Assembly (NCBI RefSeq): GCF_024586915.1
Contig: NZ_JANBVS010000018.1
Span: 1-64,000 of the forward strand
Reading direction: 5' to 3'
DNA from: Bradyrhizobium sp. SRS-191
Lineage (GTDB): Bacteria > Pseudomonadota > Alphaproteobacteria > Rhizobiales > Xanthobacteraceae
DNA length: 64,000 nucleotides
The position numbers and the translations under genes are program-made. Below, piece after piece: positions 8,699 through 19,106 of the stretch (positions are counted from its first letter, which is position 1; each line of letters starts with the position of its first letter). The notes under the pieces were generated by a model that saw only the letters and a list, made by a program, of their open reading frames with translations, made no database searches and was not told where the DNA came from.

Positions 8699-9811
8699 CT
8701 ACCGTCCTGCCTTCCACGCATTCACCAGCGCGCCGATCTCCGCGGCCTCCGGCTCCCTGATATTCGACGGCGTCCGCGAGAAACGCGGCGCTGGCGCCGG
8801 CTGCGTGATGCCGTGGCGCTCGACGAACACGCCGCGGGCGGCCATGTGGGCGTGCTTCGGCGCTTCCGACATGGTGAGCACCGGCGCGAAGCAGATGTCG
8901 GTGCCTTCCATGATCGTGCACCACTCTTCGCGGGTCTTGCTCTTGAACACCGCGACCAGCTTCTCCTTCAGCGCCGGCCAGGCGCGCGGGTCCATCTGGG
9001 CCTCGAAGGCCGGATCGGAGAGGTCGGCGTGCTGGCGCAGCAGCGCGTAGAACTGCGGCTCGATCGAGCCGATCGAGATGAAGTTGCCGCAGGCGCATTC
9101 GTAGACGCCGTAGAAATGCGCGCCGCCGTCGAGGAAGTTGCGCTCGCGTCCTTCGGTCCAGCGGCCCATCGCGGTGAGGTCGAAGAACATCGCCAGCAGT
9201 GAGGCGGCGCCGTCGCACATCGCCGTGTCCACCACCTGGCCCTTGCCGGACTTCGAGGCTTCCAACAACGCCGCGAGCACGCCGACCACGAGATACAGCG
9301 CGCCGCCGCCGAAATCGCCGACCAGGTTGAGCGGCGGCACCGGCCGCTCCTTCGGGCCGATCGCGGCGAGCGCGCCGGTGATCGAAATGTAGTTGATGTC
9401 GTGGCCCGCGGCCTGCGCCAGCGGTCCTTCCTGGCCCCAGCCGGTCATGCGGCCATAGACCAGCTTCGGATTGCGCGCCAGCACGACGTCGGGGCCGAGC
9501 CCGAGCCGTTCCATCACGCCGGGACGGAAGCCTTCGATCAGCGCGTCGGCGCCGGCGAGCAGGTCGAGCACTTCGGCAATGATAGCCTTGTCCTTGAGGT
9601 CGAGCTCGATCACCTTGCGGCCTCGGCCGGCTACGGACTTCATGGTCTTGCGCGCGCCGACACGATCCAGCGTCACCACTTCCGCGCCCATGTCGGCCAG
9701 CAGCATGCAGGCGAACGGCCCCGGCCCGATCCCGGCGAATTCGACGATGCGAAATCCTGCGAGCGGGCCGGTGGCGCGGGTCTGGCTATCGGGGGCGGTC
9801 TTGTCGAGCAC
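8699..9811 (-). CDS. Alpha-methylacyl-CoA racemase-like CoA-transferase III
   Basis: About 370 residues from GTG 9811, chosen because sequence similarity to the family begins right after it (PLAGFRIVEFAGIGPGPF). The protein has the CaiB/BaiF fold. His137 in AAGHDINYI and Asp166 in LVGDFGGG match the catalytic His/Asp pair of alpha-methylacyl-CoA racemases, rather than the single Asp of formyl-CoA transferases. It would epimerise 2-methyl-branched acyl-CoAs, for branched fatty acid or sterol side-chain oxidation. It lies downstream of coxM on the same strand with a 173-base gap, so co-transcription is uncertain. Confidence 0.85.
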   Translation of the reverse strand: MLDKTAPDSQTRATGPLAGFRIVEFAGIGPGPFACMLLADMGAEVVTLDRVGARKTMKSVAGRGRKVIELDLKDKAIIAEVLDLLAGADALIEGFRPGVMERLGLGPDVVLARNPKLVYGRMTGWGQEGPLAQAAGHDINYISITGALAAIGPKERPVPPLNLVGDFGGGALYLVVGVLAALLEASKSGKGQVVDTAMCDGAASLLAMFFDLTAMGRWTEGRERNFLDGGAHFYGVYECACGNFISIGSIEPQFYALLRQHADLSDPAFEAQMDPRAWPALKEKLVAVFKSKTREEWCTIMEGTDICFAPVLTMSEAPKHAHMAARGVFVERHGITQPAPAPRFSRTPSNIREPEAAEIGALVNAWKAGR

Positions 9812-9984
9812 GTCGTTGTGTCCTTGGCTTCGCGCGTCTTGTCGCTTGCGTTTCCTGATCCGCAATTGTCCCGCGTGCATCAGGCCAACGCAAGCGCGCC
9901 GTATGCCGCAAAGCAAAACGGCGCGCATCGCTGCGCGCCGTGGAATTTGTTGTGCCGTTTCGCGGAATGATCCGCGTCGCGAAC

Positions 9985-10785
9985 TTAGCCTGCGGCCTGC
10001 ACCGCGCGCTGCGCCATGACCTTCACAAGATTGGCGCGGTAATCGGCCGAGCCGTGGATGTCGCTCAGCAGGCCACTTGCCGACACGCTGACACCGTCGA
10101 GCGCCGAGGCCGACCAGTTCGCCTTCAGCGCCGCCTCGATCGCCGGGACCCGCATCACGCCGCTCTGCGAGGCGCCCGTCGCCGCGACGCGGACATCGCC
10201 CGCCTTGGTCTTGGTGACGAACACGCCGGTCAGCGCGAAGCGCGACGCCGGGTGGCGCATCTTGGCGTAACCCGCCTTCTCGGGCACCGGGAACGCCACC
10301 TCGGTGATGATCTCGCCATCCTCGAGCGCCGTGGTGAACAGGCCCTTGAAGAAATCATCCGCCGAGATCGACCGCTTGTTGGTCTTCACGGTCGCGCCGA
10401 GCGAAATCAGCGCCGCCGGGAAGTCCGCCGCCGGATCGTTGTTGGCGATCGAGCCGCCGATGGTGCCGCGCGAGCGCACGGCGGGATCGCCGAGCACCGA
10501 GGTGAGATGGGCGATCGCGGGGATCGCCTTCTTCACATCGGCATTGGTCATGATGTCGTAATAGGTCGTCGCCGCCTTGATGACGAGCGTGTCGCCCGAG
10601 AGCTGCACGCCGATCAGGTCCTTGATCTTGCCGATGTCGATGACATCGGACGGCGAGGCAAGGCGCTGCTTCATGACCGGGATCAGGGTGTGACCGCCAG
10701 CCAGGAACTTGGCCTCGCTGCCCTTGGAGAACAATGCTGCTGCCTCGTCGACCGAGGAGGCGCGATGATAGGTCGTCTCGTACAT
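9985..10785 (-). CDS. coxM: CO/xanthine-dehydrogenase-type FAD subunit (CoxM-like)
   Basis: 266 residues, starting at ATG 10785 after a GGGAGG ribosome site. FAD-binding signatures are AKFLAGGHTLIPVMKQRL near the N-terminus and GTIGGSIANNDPAADFPAAL in the middle. It is the medium subunit of a molybdenum hydroxylase, carrying electrons from the 2Fe-2S subunit. It is the third gene of a coxS-coxL-coxM transcription unit, 19 bases after coxL. The name describes family membership; true CO oxidation is not shown. Confidence 0.88.
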   Translation of the reverse strand: MYETTYHRASSVDEAAALFSKGSEAKFLAGGHTLIPVMKQRLASPSDVIDIGKIKDLIGVQLSGDTLVIKAATTYYDIMTNADVKKAIPAIAHLTSVLGDPAVRSRGTIGGSIANNDPAADFPAALISLGATVKTNKRSISADDFFKGLFTTALEDGEIITEVAFPVPEKAGYAKMRHPASRFALTGVFVTKTKAGDVRVAATGASQSGVMRVPAIEAALKANWSASALDGVSVSASGLLSDIHGSADYRANLVKVMAQRAVQAAG

Positions 10786-10804
10786 GGTTGCTCCTCCCGT
10801 TCGA

Positions 10805-13150
10805 TCAGGCGTTGCCGTGGATCGCGTGCCAGACGCGGTCCGGGGTCGCCGGCATTTCCAGCTTGTTGTTGCCGATCGCATCGGTGATCGCATTGATCAC
10901 GGCTGCAGATGCGCCGATCGCACCGGCCTCGCCGCAGCCCTTCACGCCGAGCGGATTGCCCGGGCAAAGCGTCGTGGTGTGGCTGAGCTTGAACGACGGC
11001 ACGTCGTCGGCCCTGGGCATCGCGTAGTCCATGAACGACGCGGTGACCGGCTGGCCGTTGCCGTCATAGACGGCGTGCTCCAGCAGCGCCTGGCCGATGC
11101 CCTGGACGAGGCCGCCATGGACCTGGCCCTCGACGATCATCGGGTTGATCAGCCGGCCGAAATCGTCCGCCGCCACGAAGTTGACGAACGACGTCTTGCC
11201 GGTGGCCTGATCGACCTCGAGCTCGCAGATGTAGGTGCCGGCCGGGAAGGTGAAGTTGGTCGGATCGTAGAAGGCGCTCTCCTTCAATCCGGGCTCCATC
11301 CCGTCAGGCAGGTTGTGCGCGGTGTAGGCCGCCAGCGCGACCATCGGCAATGCGATGGACTTGTCGGTGCCGGTCACCTTGAACTCGCCGTTCTCGATGA
11401 CGATGTCGCCCTCGGAAGCCTCGAGCGCGTGCGCCGCGATCTTCTTGGCCTTGGCCTCGACCTTCTCCATCGCCTTCAGGATCGCGGTGAGACCGACGGC
11501 CGCCGAGCGCGAGCCGTAAGTGCCCATCCCGAACTGCACCTTGTCGGTGTCGCCATGGACGATCGATACCTGGCTGATCGGCACGCCCAGGCGGTCGGCG
11601 ATCAGCTGGCAGAAGGTGGTCTCGTGGCCCTGGCCGTGGCTGTGCGAGCCGGTGAGCACCTCGATGGTGCCGACCGGGTTGACGCGGATCTCCGCCGATT
11701 CCCACAGGCCGACGCCGGCCCCTAAGCTGCCGACCGCCTTCGACGGCGCAATGCCGCAGGCCTCGATGTAGCAGGACAGGCCGATGCCGCGCAGCTTGCC
11801 CTGCGCCTTGGCAGCTTCCTTGCGGGCCGGGAAGCCGGCATAGTCGATCGCCTTCATCGCCGCGTCGAGCGAGGCGTTGAAGTCGCCGGTGTCGTAGGCC
11901 ATGATCACCGGGGTCTGGTGCGGGAACTGGGTGATGAAGTTCTTCCGCCGCAGCTCGGCCGGATCCATCTTGAACTGCCGCGCCGCGGTTTCGACCAGAC
12001 GCTCCAGAAGATAGCTGGCTTCAGGACGGCCCGCGCCGCGATAGGCATCGACCGGCGTGGTGTTGGTGTAGACGCCCATCACCTCGGCATAGATCGCCGG
12101 GATGTTGTACTGGCCCGACAGCAGGGTCGCGTACAGATAGGTCGGCACCGACGACGAGAACAGCGACATGTAGGCGCCGAAATTGGCGTGGGTCTTGACC
12201 CGCAGGCCGAGCATCTTGTGGTCGGCGTCGAACGCCATCTCGGCCTTGGAGATGTGGTCGCGGCCGTGCGCGTCGGTCAGGAACGCCTCGGTGCGGTCGC
12301 CGGTCCACTTCACAGGACGGCCGACCTTCTTGGAGGCCCACAGCGCCACCATCTCTTCCGGATAGATGAAGATCTTGGAGCCGAAACCGCCGCCGACGTC
12401 GGGCGCGATCACGCGCAGCTTGTGCTCGGGCGCGATGTTGTAGAACGCCGACAGCACCAGGCGGGCGACGTGCGGGTTCTGCGAGGTCGTGTAGAGCGTG
12501 AAATGCTCCTCGGCGGCATCGTAATCGGCGATCGCCGCGCGCGGCTCCATCGCGTTCGGCGCCAGCCGGTTGTTGGTGAGCTCCAGGCTGACCACATGAG
12601 CGGCCTTGGAGAAGGCGGCACCGACCGCGGCCTCGTCGCCGATATGCCAGTCATAGACGACGTTGCCGGGGGCTTCCGGATGCAGCTGTGGCGCGCCGGG
12701 CTTCAGCGCGGAGGGCATGTCGGCGACCGCCGGCAGCTCCTCGTATTCGACGACGACGGCCTCGGCCGCGTCACGCGCCAGGTTCTTGCTGTCGGCGATC
12801 ACGACCGCGACCGCCTGTCCGACAAAGCGCACGGTCTCCGGCGCCATCGCCGGCCATGCGCCCATCTTCATCGGTGAGCCGTCCTTGGAGGTGATGGCCC
12901 AGCCGCAGATCAGATTGCCGACCTTGTCGTCGACGATCTGCTTGCCGGTCAGCACCGCGACCACGCCCGGCATCGCCTCGGCGGCCGAGGAGTCGATGCT
13001 CTTGACCTTGGCGTGGGCGTGGGGGCTGCGGATGAAATGGGCATAGGTCATGCCCAGAAGCTTGATGTCGTCGACATACCGGCCCTTGCCGGTGATGAAA
13101 CGCTTGTCCTCCTTGCGGACGACGCTTGCGCCAATGCCTTCCATACCCAT
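10805..13150 (-). CDS. coxL: Molybdopterin subunit of form II CO-dehydrogenase-like enzyme
   Basis: 781 residues. It binds the molybdopterin cytosine dinucleotide cofactor and the substrate. The diagnostic loop is AYRGAGR (about residue 366), the form II (BMS) signature; form I enzymes with proven high-affinity CO oxidation have AYxCSFR. The C-terminal KGCGEAGAIGASAAV segment contains the catalytic Glu. The start ATG 13150 gives the usual N-terminus (GASVVRKEDKRFITGKGRYVDD). The enzyme may oxidise CO weakly or, more likely, an aldehyde or aromatic substrate. No coxD/E/F/G accessory genes are in the window. Confidence 0.88.
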   Translation of the reverse strand: MGMEGIGASVVRKEDKRFITGKGRYVDDIKLLGMTYAHFIRSPHAHAKVKSIDSSAAEAMPGVVAVLTGKQIVDDKVGNLICGWAITSKDGSPMKMGAWPAMAPETVRFVGQAVAVVIADSKNLARDAAEAVVVEYEELPAVADMPSALKPGAPQLHPEAPGNVVYDWHIGDEAAVGAAFSKAAHVVSLELTNNRLAPNAMEPRAAIADYDAAEEHFTLYTTSQNPHVARLVLSAFYNIAPEHKLRVIAPDVGGGFGSKIFIYPEEMVALWASKKVGRPVKWTGDRTEAFLTDAHGRDHISKAEMAFDADHKMLGLRVKTHANFGAYMSLFSSSVPTYLYATLLSGQYNIPAIYAEVMGVYTNTTPVDAYRGAGRPEASYLLERLVETAARQFKMDPAELRRKNFITQFPHQTPVIMAYDTGDFNASLDAAMKAIDYAGFPARKEAAKAQGKLRGIGLSCYIEACGIAPSKAVGSLGAGVGLWESAEIRVNPVGTIEVLTGSHSHGQGHETTFCQLIADRLGVPISQVSIVHGDTDKVQFGMGTYGSRSAAVGLTAILKAMEKVEAKAKKIAAHALEASEGDIVIENGEFKVTGTDKSIALPMVALAAYTAHNLPDGMEPGLKESAFYDPTNFTFPAGTYICELEVDQATGKTSFVNFVAADDFGRLINPMIVEGQVHGGLVQGIGQALLEHAVYDGNGQPVTASFMDYAMPRADDVPSFKLSHTTTLCPGNPLGVKGCGEAGAIGASAAVINAITDAIGNNKLEMPATPDRVWHAIHGNA

Positions 13151-13255
13151 GCGAATCTCTCCCCTACCGGAGTTTGTTGTCCCGCCGCGGGCCATCGCGC
13201 GCAGCGGTCGTGGTCTCGGTATTTTTCGAAAGACGTCGAAGTCCGACGGCAGCCT

Positions 13256-13741
<486 letters not shown>

Positions 13742-14098
13742 GAGTAACCTCCCGATGAATTATTCTTATTCTGATTAGAAACAGCGCCCTCAAAACTTTG
13801 CAACTCGAATTTTCGTCTGAGATGTCATTGCGGCGTCGTGCGCGCGGCAGCGGCGATTCGGTCGCATCTGTCCTGCCGCTGACAGCGGCAACCCTCTGCC
13901 GGCAGCACCGGGCTGCGACCTCCGGCGCAGCTCCGCTGCGGCCTCGGGCGCAGCTCTCCTGCGACCTGCAGGCTGTATGCCAGTGCCCATCATTTACCGC
14001 GCCTTAGCCATTGTGACGTAGTTTTGATCACGCTTCGGTGCGTGCCGCCGGGCGGCTGTGCTGGGCTAATATTAAAGAACGTCGAGTCGGGGGTGGGA
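13742..14098. other. Divergent intergenic region, coxS / chemoreceptor
   Basis: No coding sequence found. The coxS-proximal part is AT-rich (13760-13820) and is the likely cox promoter area. A perfect 7-base hairpin (TGCCGCT-GAC-AGCGGCA, 13874-13890) lies in the middle. The part near 14065-14075 (TAATATTAAAG) could hold the chemoreceptor promoter. Confidence 0.5.
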
Positions 14099-16138
14099 AT
14101 GTCTGCGCAATTTGCGCTGCAGTCGCGGCGTGCCAATTTTCTGACCCTGCGCTTTCGTGGCAAGATCGTGCTCGGCTTTGCCGTCGTGCTGGCGATCTCG
14201 GCTGCCAGCATCGGCTTCTCCTATCTCGGCTTCGAGCGGGTCGCCGGGGCGGTGGCGACATATCGCAGCAGCGTTGCGGAAGCCGATGCCGCCCGCAACA
14301 TCGACCGCGAGCTGATGTCATACCAGGCGCTCGCGCGCTATTTTGCGCTGACCGGAAAGCCGGAGGACGAGGCCGCCGCCACCGCAGCTCAGCAGTCGCT
14401 GCAGGCGGCCATCGACAAGTCGATGGCGGCGACCAGCGCGGCTGATCGCCGCGCGCAGCTCGGCAAATTGCAGGCGCAGTTTCAGACCTTCGCGAAGATC
14501 TTCTCCGACGTCCTCGCTTTGACCCGGGAGAATGCCAAGCTGGCGACCGACCAGATCGGAATCATCGGCAACAAGATCCGCTTCAAATTCGATGATCTGG
14601 CCGATACCGCCGCGCTGGCCGGTCTTCCGTCCGTACAGACCACGGCCAAGGACCTGACCGGCCAGTATCTGACCGCCTCGGCTCTGATCGGCACCTTCCT
14701 CGCCAAGCCGGATCCGAAGACGGCCGACGGCGCCATTGCCCGCACGCGCTTTCTCGAGACGTCGCTGGTCACGATCTACGCCAATGACGAGAAGATCACG
14801 CAGCGCGTCACCGAGCTCGGCGACCTCATCAAGCAGTACCGCGCCGCCTTCATCAAGTTCTCGGACAATTCCAAGGCGCTGGCGAAGCTGGTGCAGGACA
14901 TGGGCAGTGCAGCCACGGAAATCCTCGCGCTCTCGAATGGCCTGAGGTCCGATCTGGCTGCCGACCAGCAGCGCATCGAGGCGTCCACCAATGCCACGAT
15001 CGGCGAGATCGAGCGCCTGATCGCGATCCTGGCCGTCGGCGGCCTCGCGCTCGGTGCCGCGCTGGCGCTGATGCTGGGCAACGGCATCTCCAAGCCGATG
15101 ATCTCGATGTGCAAGGCGATGCGCGAGCTCGCCTCGGGTCATTTCGACGTCCGCCTGCCGGGGCTTGGCCGCAGCGATGAGATCGGCGAGATGGCCGCGG
15201 CGGTGGAAGAGTTCAAGGTCCAGGCTGTGGCCAAGGCGGAACGCGATGCTGCAACGCAGGACGCCCAGAACAAGGCGGCCGGCGCGGCGCGCCGGACCGA
15301 GCTGATCCGGTTCGCCGACGAGTTCGAGCAGGCTGTGGGCTCGATCGTCTCCAATGTATCGAGCTCGGCCCAGCAGCTCGAACACGCCGCCTCGACGCTC
15401 ACTCGGACCGCCGAGACCACGCAGTCGCTGGCGAGCCGCGTCAGCGGCACGTCCGACCAGGCCACCGGTCGCATCCAGTCGGTGGCGAGCGCGACCGACG
15501 AGCTGTCGGCCTCGGTCAACGAGATCGGCCGCCAGGTCCGCGAGTCCAGCCGCATCGCCGAATCGGCCGTGATGCAGGCCGAGGAAACCGACGGCCGCAT
15601 CGGCAAGCTGTCGCGCGCCGCGCAGGAGATCGGCGACGTCGTCAAGCTGATCACGGCGATCGCGGAGCAGACCAACCTGCTGGCGCTGAACGCCACGATC
15701 GAGGCCGCCCGCGCCGGCGATGCCGGGCGTGGCTTCGCCGTGGTGGCCTCGGAGGTGAAGTCGCTGGCCGAGCAGACCGCCAAGGCGACCGACGACATCT
15801 CCAACCACATCTCCGGCATGCAGGCGGCGACCCAGGAGTCGGTTGCCGCGATCAAGCAGATCGGCGGCACCATCCGTCAGATCTCGACCATCGCCTCGTC
15901 GATCGCGACCGCGGTCGAGCAGCAGGGCGGGGCGACGCAGGAGATCGCCAGGAACGTGCAGAGCGTCTCCGCGGGCACGCAGGCCGCCGCGACCGACATC
16001 ACCCAGGTCAATCGCGGCGCGACGCAGACCGGCGAGGCCTCCGAAGAAGTGCTGCGCTCGGCCCAGTCGCTGTCGTCGGAGAGCGCTAGGCTGCGCGAGG
16101 AGCTCAACCGGTTCATGGCGAATATTCGGGCGGCGTGA
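14099..16138 (+). CDS. Methyl-accepting chemotaxis protein
   Basis: 679 residues from ATG 14099 (GGGTGGGA upstream). Layout: short cytoplasmic N-terminus, membrane segment about residues 22-44, a periplasmic helical ligand domain to about residue 310, a second membrane segment (LIAILAVGGLALGAALALML), HAMP, then the signalling domain with the conserved hairpin tip EQTNLLALNATIEAARAGDAG. The ligand domain looks like a helical-bundle type rather than Cache; the ligand is unknown. No chemotaxis kinase genes are nearby, so it is an orphan receptor. Confidence 0.93.
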   Translation: MSAQFALQSRRANFLTLRFRGKIVLGFAVVLAISAASIGFSYLGFERVAGAVATYRSSVAEADAARNIDRELMSYQALARYFALTGKPEDEAAATAAQQSLQAAIDKSMAATSAADRRAQLGKLQAQFQTFAKIFSDVLALTRENAKLATDQIGIIGNKIRFKFDDLADTAALAGLPSVQTTAKDLTGQYLTASALIGTFLAKPDPKTADGAIARTRFLETSLVTIYANDEKITQRVTELGDLIKQYRAAFIKFSDNSKALAKLVQDMGSAATEILALSNGLRSDLAADQQRIEASTNATIGEIERLIAILAVGGLALGAALALMLGNGISKPMISMCKAMRELASGHFDVRLPGLGRSDEIGEMAAAVEEFKVQAVAKAERDAATQDAQNKAAGAARRTELIRFADEFEQAVGSIVSNVSSSAQQLEHAASTLTRTAETTQSLASRVSGTSDQATGRIQSVASATDELSASVNEIGRQVRESSRIAESAVMQAEETDGRIGKLSRAAQEIGDVVKLITAIAEQTNLLALNATIEAARAGDAGRGFAVVASEVKSLAEQTAKATDDISNHISGMQAATQESVAAIKQIGGTIRQISTIASSIATAVEQQGGATQEIARNVQSVSAGTQAAATDITQVNRGATQTGEASEEVLRSAQSLSSESARLREELNRFMANIRAA

Positions 16139-16215
16139 GGGCGAGCGCCCGCGGCGGCGTGCCCGCACGCGACATTGCCGGCCGATATTGGACGAGTGGC
16201 TGCGTCATTCTCCGC

Positions 16216-16350
16216 CGTCGTCCCCGCGAACGCGGGGACCCATACTCCGCGGCGGCTGTTTGACGGGTGGTAGCCATCGCGTGCCCCAATCGGGCATCAC
16301 GCGCTATGGATCCCGGGTCGCACTCGCTGCGCTCGCTTGCCCGGGACGAC
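16216..16350. repeat. Dispersed intergenic repeat, copy 1
   Basis: Begins with a GTCCCCGCGAACGCGGGGAC hairpin and ends with ...CTTGCCCGGGACGAC. The same layout (CCCCACGCACGCGGGG, ATCACGCGxTATGG, TCCCGGGTCG, CTTGCCC-GGACGAC) recurs at 50357-50506, so this is a repeat family. The 200 bases after it (16351-16551) contain another perfect hairpin, GGTTCCC/GGGAACC (16417-16441), and no gene. Confidence 0.7.
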
Positions 16351-16551
16351 ATCTGAGAGTGTCGCGCTGTCCGGGCTCTCCCTAGCCGGACTGTGCCGCC
16401 GGAGCACTGAGCGCGCGGTTCCCATCTTCGTTCCGGGAACCCCCCGCCCACCGGGACGTTGGGTCGCAGCGGCAAACGTACGCTGCCGCATTTGCTCCAC
16501 CCTCTCCGGTCAAGCTGTCGGTGCCGTCTCGCGCCGTCGCAGTGGGATTCC

Positions 16552-18066
16552 ATGGCACCCCGGCAGGCATCGTTCCCGCATCTGCGCGTCATCACCTCAG
16601 AGCCGCCCGGCGAAGCCGGGCGCACGCCGCTGCCGGCCGACGACCGCATCATCGAGACCAACATTCCCGCGCGGCTCGACGACCTCCGCTGGAGCGCGTT
16701 CCACACCCGCGTGGTGCTGGCGCTCGGCATCACCTGGGTGCTCGACGGCCTCGAGGTGACGCTGGCCGGCGCGCTGTCAGGCGCGCTGAAGCAGAGCCCG
16801 AGCCTGCACTTCTCCAATCTCGACATCGGCCTCGCCAACAGCGCCTATCTCGCCGGCGCCGTGCTCGGCGCGCTCGGCTTCGGCTGGCTCACCGACCGCA
16901 TCGGCCGCAGAAAACTGTTCTTCATCACGCTGGCGCTCTATCTCTCCGCGACCGCCGCCACCGCGCTGTCCTGGAATGTCGCGACCTACGCTCTGTTTCG
17001 CTTCCTCACCGGCGCCGGCATCGGCGGCGAATACACCGCGATCAACTCCACCATCCAGGAGCTGGTGCCCGCGCGCTATCGCGGCTGGACGGACCTGATG
17101 ATCAACGGCAGCTTCTGGCTCGGCGCCGCGCTCGGGGCCGTGGGCGCCATCGTGCTGCTCGATCCCGCCTTCGCCGGCCCCGATGTCGGCTGGCGCCTTG
17201 CTTATGGCATCGGCGCCTGTCTCGGCCTGGTCGTGCTGATCATGCGGATGTGGATTCCGGAAAGCCCGCGCTGGCTGATGATTCATGGCCATCCCGAGCA
17301 GGCGCATGACATCGTCGTCGCGATCGAGCGCGAGGTCACCGGCCATGATCATGAGGAGCGCGCGAAGGCACTGCCCAAGATGAGGCTGCGCATGCGCGAC
17401 CACACGCCGCTCGGCGAGGTCACGCGCACGCTGTTCTCGGTCTATCGCCAGCGCTCGCTGGTCGGCCTCACGCTGATGATCGCGCAGGCGTTCTTCTACA
17501 ACGCGATCTTCTTCACCTTCGCGCTGGTGCTGACCGACTTCTACGGCATCAAGTCAGACCATGTCGGCTGGTACATCCTGCCCTTCGCGGCCGGCAACGT
17601 GCTCGGGCCGCTGCTGCTCGGCCGCCTGTTCGATACGCTCGGCCGCCGCGCGATGATCACCTTCACCTACGGTGTCTCCGGCGTGCTGCTGGCGCTGACC
17701 GGCTATCTGTTCTCGATCGGAGTCTTGAGCGCGCAGACACAGACGGCGGCCTGGATGGTCATCTTCTTCTTTGCTTCGCCCGCCGCCAGCGCCGCCTATC
17801 TCACCGTATCCGAGAATTTTCCGCTCGAGGTGCGTGCGCTCGCCATCGCATTGTTCTATGCGATCGGGACCGGCATCGGCGGCGTCGCCGGACCGGCGCT
17901 GTTCGGCGCGCTGCTCGACTCCGGCGCGCGCGGAGCGGTGTTCGCCGGTTATTTGTTTGGCGCGGCGCTGATGATCGTGGCGGCGCTGATCGCTTGGCGC
18001 TATGCGATTGCGGCGGAGCGCAAGTCGCTCGAGCAGGTCGCGCGCCCGCTGGCCGTGATGGAGTAG
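16552..18066 (+). CDS. MFS transporter, sugar/organic-acid type
   Basis: 504 residues from ATG 16552. Twelve hydrophobic membrane segments can be followed. MFS motif A appears as GWLTDRIGRRKLFF between segments 2 and 3, and the GGEYTAINSTIQELVPARYRG segment resembles the sugar/metabolite:H+ symporter branch. It ends directly against otsB (stop TAG then ATG), so the two are surely co-transcribed. The substrate is unknown; proximity to trehalose synthesis suggests a sugar or osmolyte but is not proof. Confidence 0.88.
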   Translation: MAPRQASFPHLRVITSEPPGEAGRTPLPADDRIIETNIPARLDDLRWSAFHTRVVLALGITWVLDGLEVTLAGALSGALKQSPSLHFSNLDIGLANSAYLAGAVLGALGFGWLTDRIGRRKLFFITLALYLSATAATALSWNVATYALFRFLTGAGIGGEYTAINSTIQELVPARYRGWTDLMINGSFWLGAALGAVGAIVLLDPAFAGPDVGWRLAYGIGACLGLVVLIMRMWIPESPRWLMIHGHPEQAHDIVVAIEREVTGHDHEERAKALPKMRLRMRDHTPLGEVTRTLFSVYRQRSLVGLTLMIAQAFFYNAIFFTFALVLTDFYGIKSDHVGWYILPFAAGNVLGPLLLGRLFDTLGRRAMITFTYGVSGVLLALTGYLFSIGVLSAQTQTAAWMVIFFFASPAASAAYLTVSENFPLEVRALAIALFYAIGTGIGGVAGPALFGALLDSGARGAVFAGYLFGAALMIVAALIAWRYAIAAERKSLEQVARPLAVME

Positions 18067-18894
18067 ATGATGATGTCTGAGAATTCCGACCTGGTCGTCT
18101 CCGGCGTTTCCGAGCCGGCCGAGATCGTGCCGACGCCGTTCAGCCTCGTGCCGCATCTGCGCGACGTTGCGATCCTGCTCGACATCGACGGCACCTTGCT
18201 CGACCTGGCGCCGACGCCGCGCGAAGTATGGGTGCCGCCGGGCCTGATGGAGACGCTGAATACTCTACTGCAAAGAACCTCCGGCGCGCTGGCGCTGGTG
18301 TCCGGCCGCTCGCTGAACGATATCGATCTGATCTTTGCGCCCGAGGTCTACCCCGCCGTCGGCGGTCACGGCGCCGAGATGCGGCTCGCCGGCGGCAATG
18401 AGGCGGACTCGATCAAGGCGCCGCCGCTCGACAAGGAGTTGAAGCGCCGGCTTGCCGCGATCGCCAAGCTCAGTCCCGGCATTCTGCTGGAAGACAAGGG
18501 CTACTCGCTGGCGCTGCATTATCGCCTAGCGCCCCAGGCGGAGAAGGCGATCTACGAGGAGGTGTCGCGCATCCGCGCCGAGTTGCCCGGCGCGCCGATC
18601 GAGGTGCTGCCCGGCAAGAGTGTCTGCGAGATCAAGCATGCCGGCTTCACCAAGGCGAGCGGTGTGCGCGAACTGATGCGCCGCGCGCCGTTCGAAGGAC
18701 GCAAGCCGTTCTTCATCGGCGACGACGTCACCGATGAAACGGTGTTCGCGATCATGCCGGACTATGCGGGCCTGTCGTTCTCGGTCGGCCGCCGGGCGCT
18801 CGGCGTCGACGGACATTTCGATGCGCCGGATGACGTGCGCGCGTTTCTCGCACGGCTCGCCGGAGATGGAACTAATAGGACTTCATCGCGGTGA
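18067..18894 (+). CDS. otsB: Trehalose-6-phosphate phosphatase
   Basis: 275 residues (three successive ATGs at 18067-18075 are possible). HAD superfamily: nucleophile motif LLDIDGTLLDL, a TPP-type cap, and the late motif FIGDDVTDETVF with the Mg-binding Asp pair. It dephosphorylates trehalose-6-phosphate made by OtsA, encoded 212 bases downstream. The last residues (GTNRTSSR) are encoded inside a perfect 12-base inverted repeat that spans the stop codon, so the natural C-terminus may have been altered. Confidence 0.94.
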   Translation: MMMSENSDLVVSGVSEPAEIVPTPFSLVPHLRDVAILLDIDGTLLDLAPTPREVWVPPGLMETLNTLLQRTSGALALVSGRSLNDIDLIFAPEVYPAVGGHGAEMRLAGGNEADSIKAPPLDKELKRRLAAIAKLSPGILLEDKGYSLALHYRLAPQAEKAIYEEVSRIRAELPGAPIEVLPGKSVCEIKHAGFTKASGVRELMRRAPFEGRKPFFIGDDVTDETVFAIMPDYAGLSFSVGRRALGVDGHFDAPDDVRAFLARLAGDGTNRTSSR

Positions 18895-18934
18895 GCGCTG
18901 CATGGGGCCGTAGGTCCATTTGTTAGTTCCATCT
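18864..18934. repeat. Perfect 12-base inverted repeat spanning the otsB stop
   Basis: AGATGGAACTAA at 18864-18875 is the exact reverse complement of 18923-18934; about 47 bases separate the arms, with further partial pairing (TAGGAC / GGTCCA) inside. It could be a small mobile element's ends, a regulatory hairpin between otsB and otsA, or an RNA processing site. No target-site duplication is obvious. Confidence 0.6.
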
Positions 18935-19106
18935 GCATGGCGCCTGCGATTGCCATGCGTTGTCATTGCTTAGAAATGTTCTGACCTGCTGCGCGCTGTG
19001 ATTACACCGCGCGGTTGCCTGAATTTGGTTTCAATTGGTTGAAAGGGTGGCCCGGAACCATATTGATGAACGGTTGTTAACCGACATGACCAACAGGAGG
19101 GGAGCT

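Noticed and set aside
10805..13150. True (form I) CO dehydrogenase
   Set aside because: The active-site loop reads AYRGAGR, the form II signature, not AYxCSFR.
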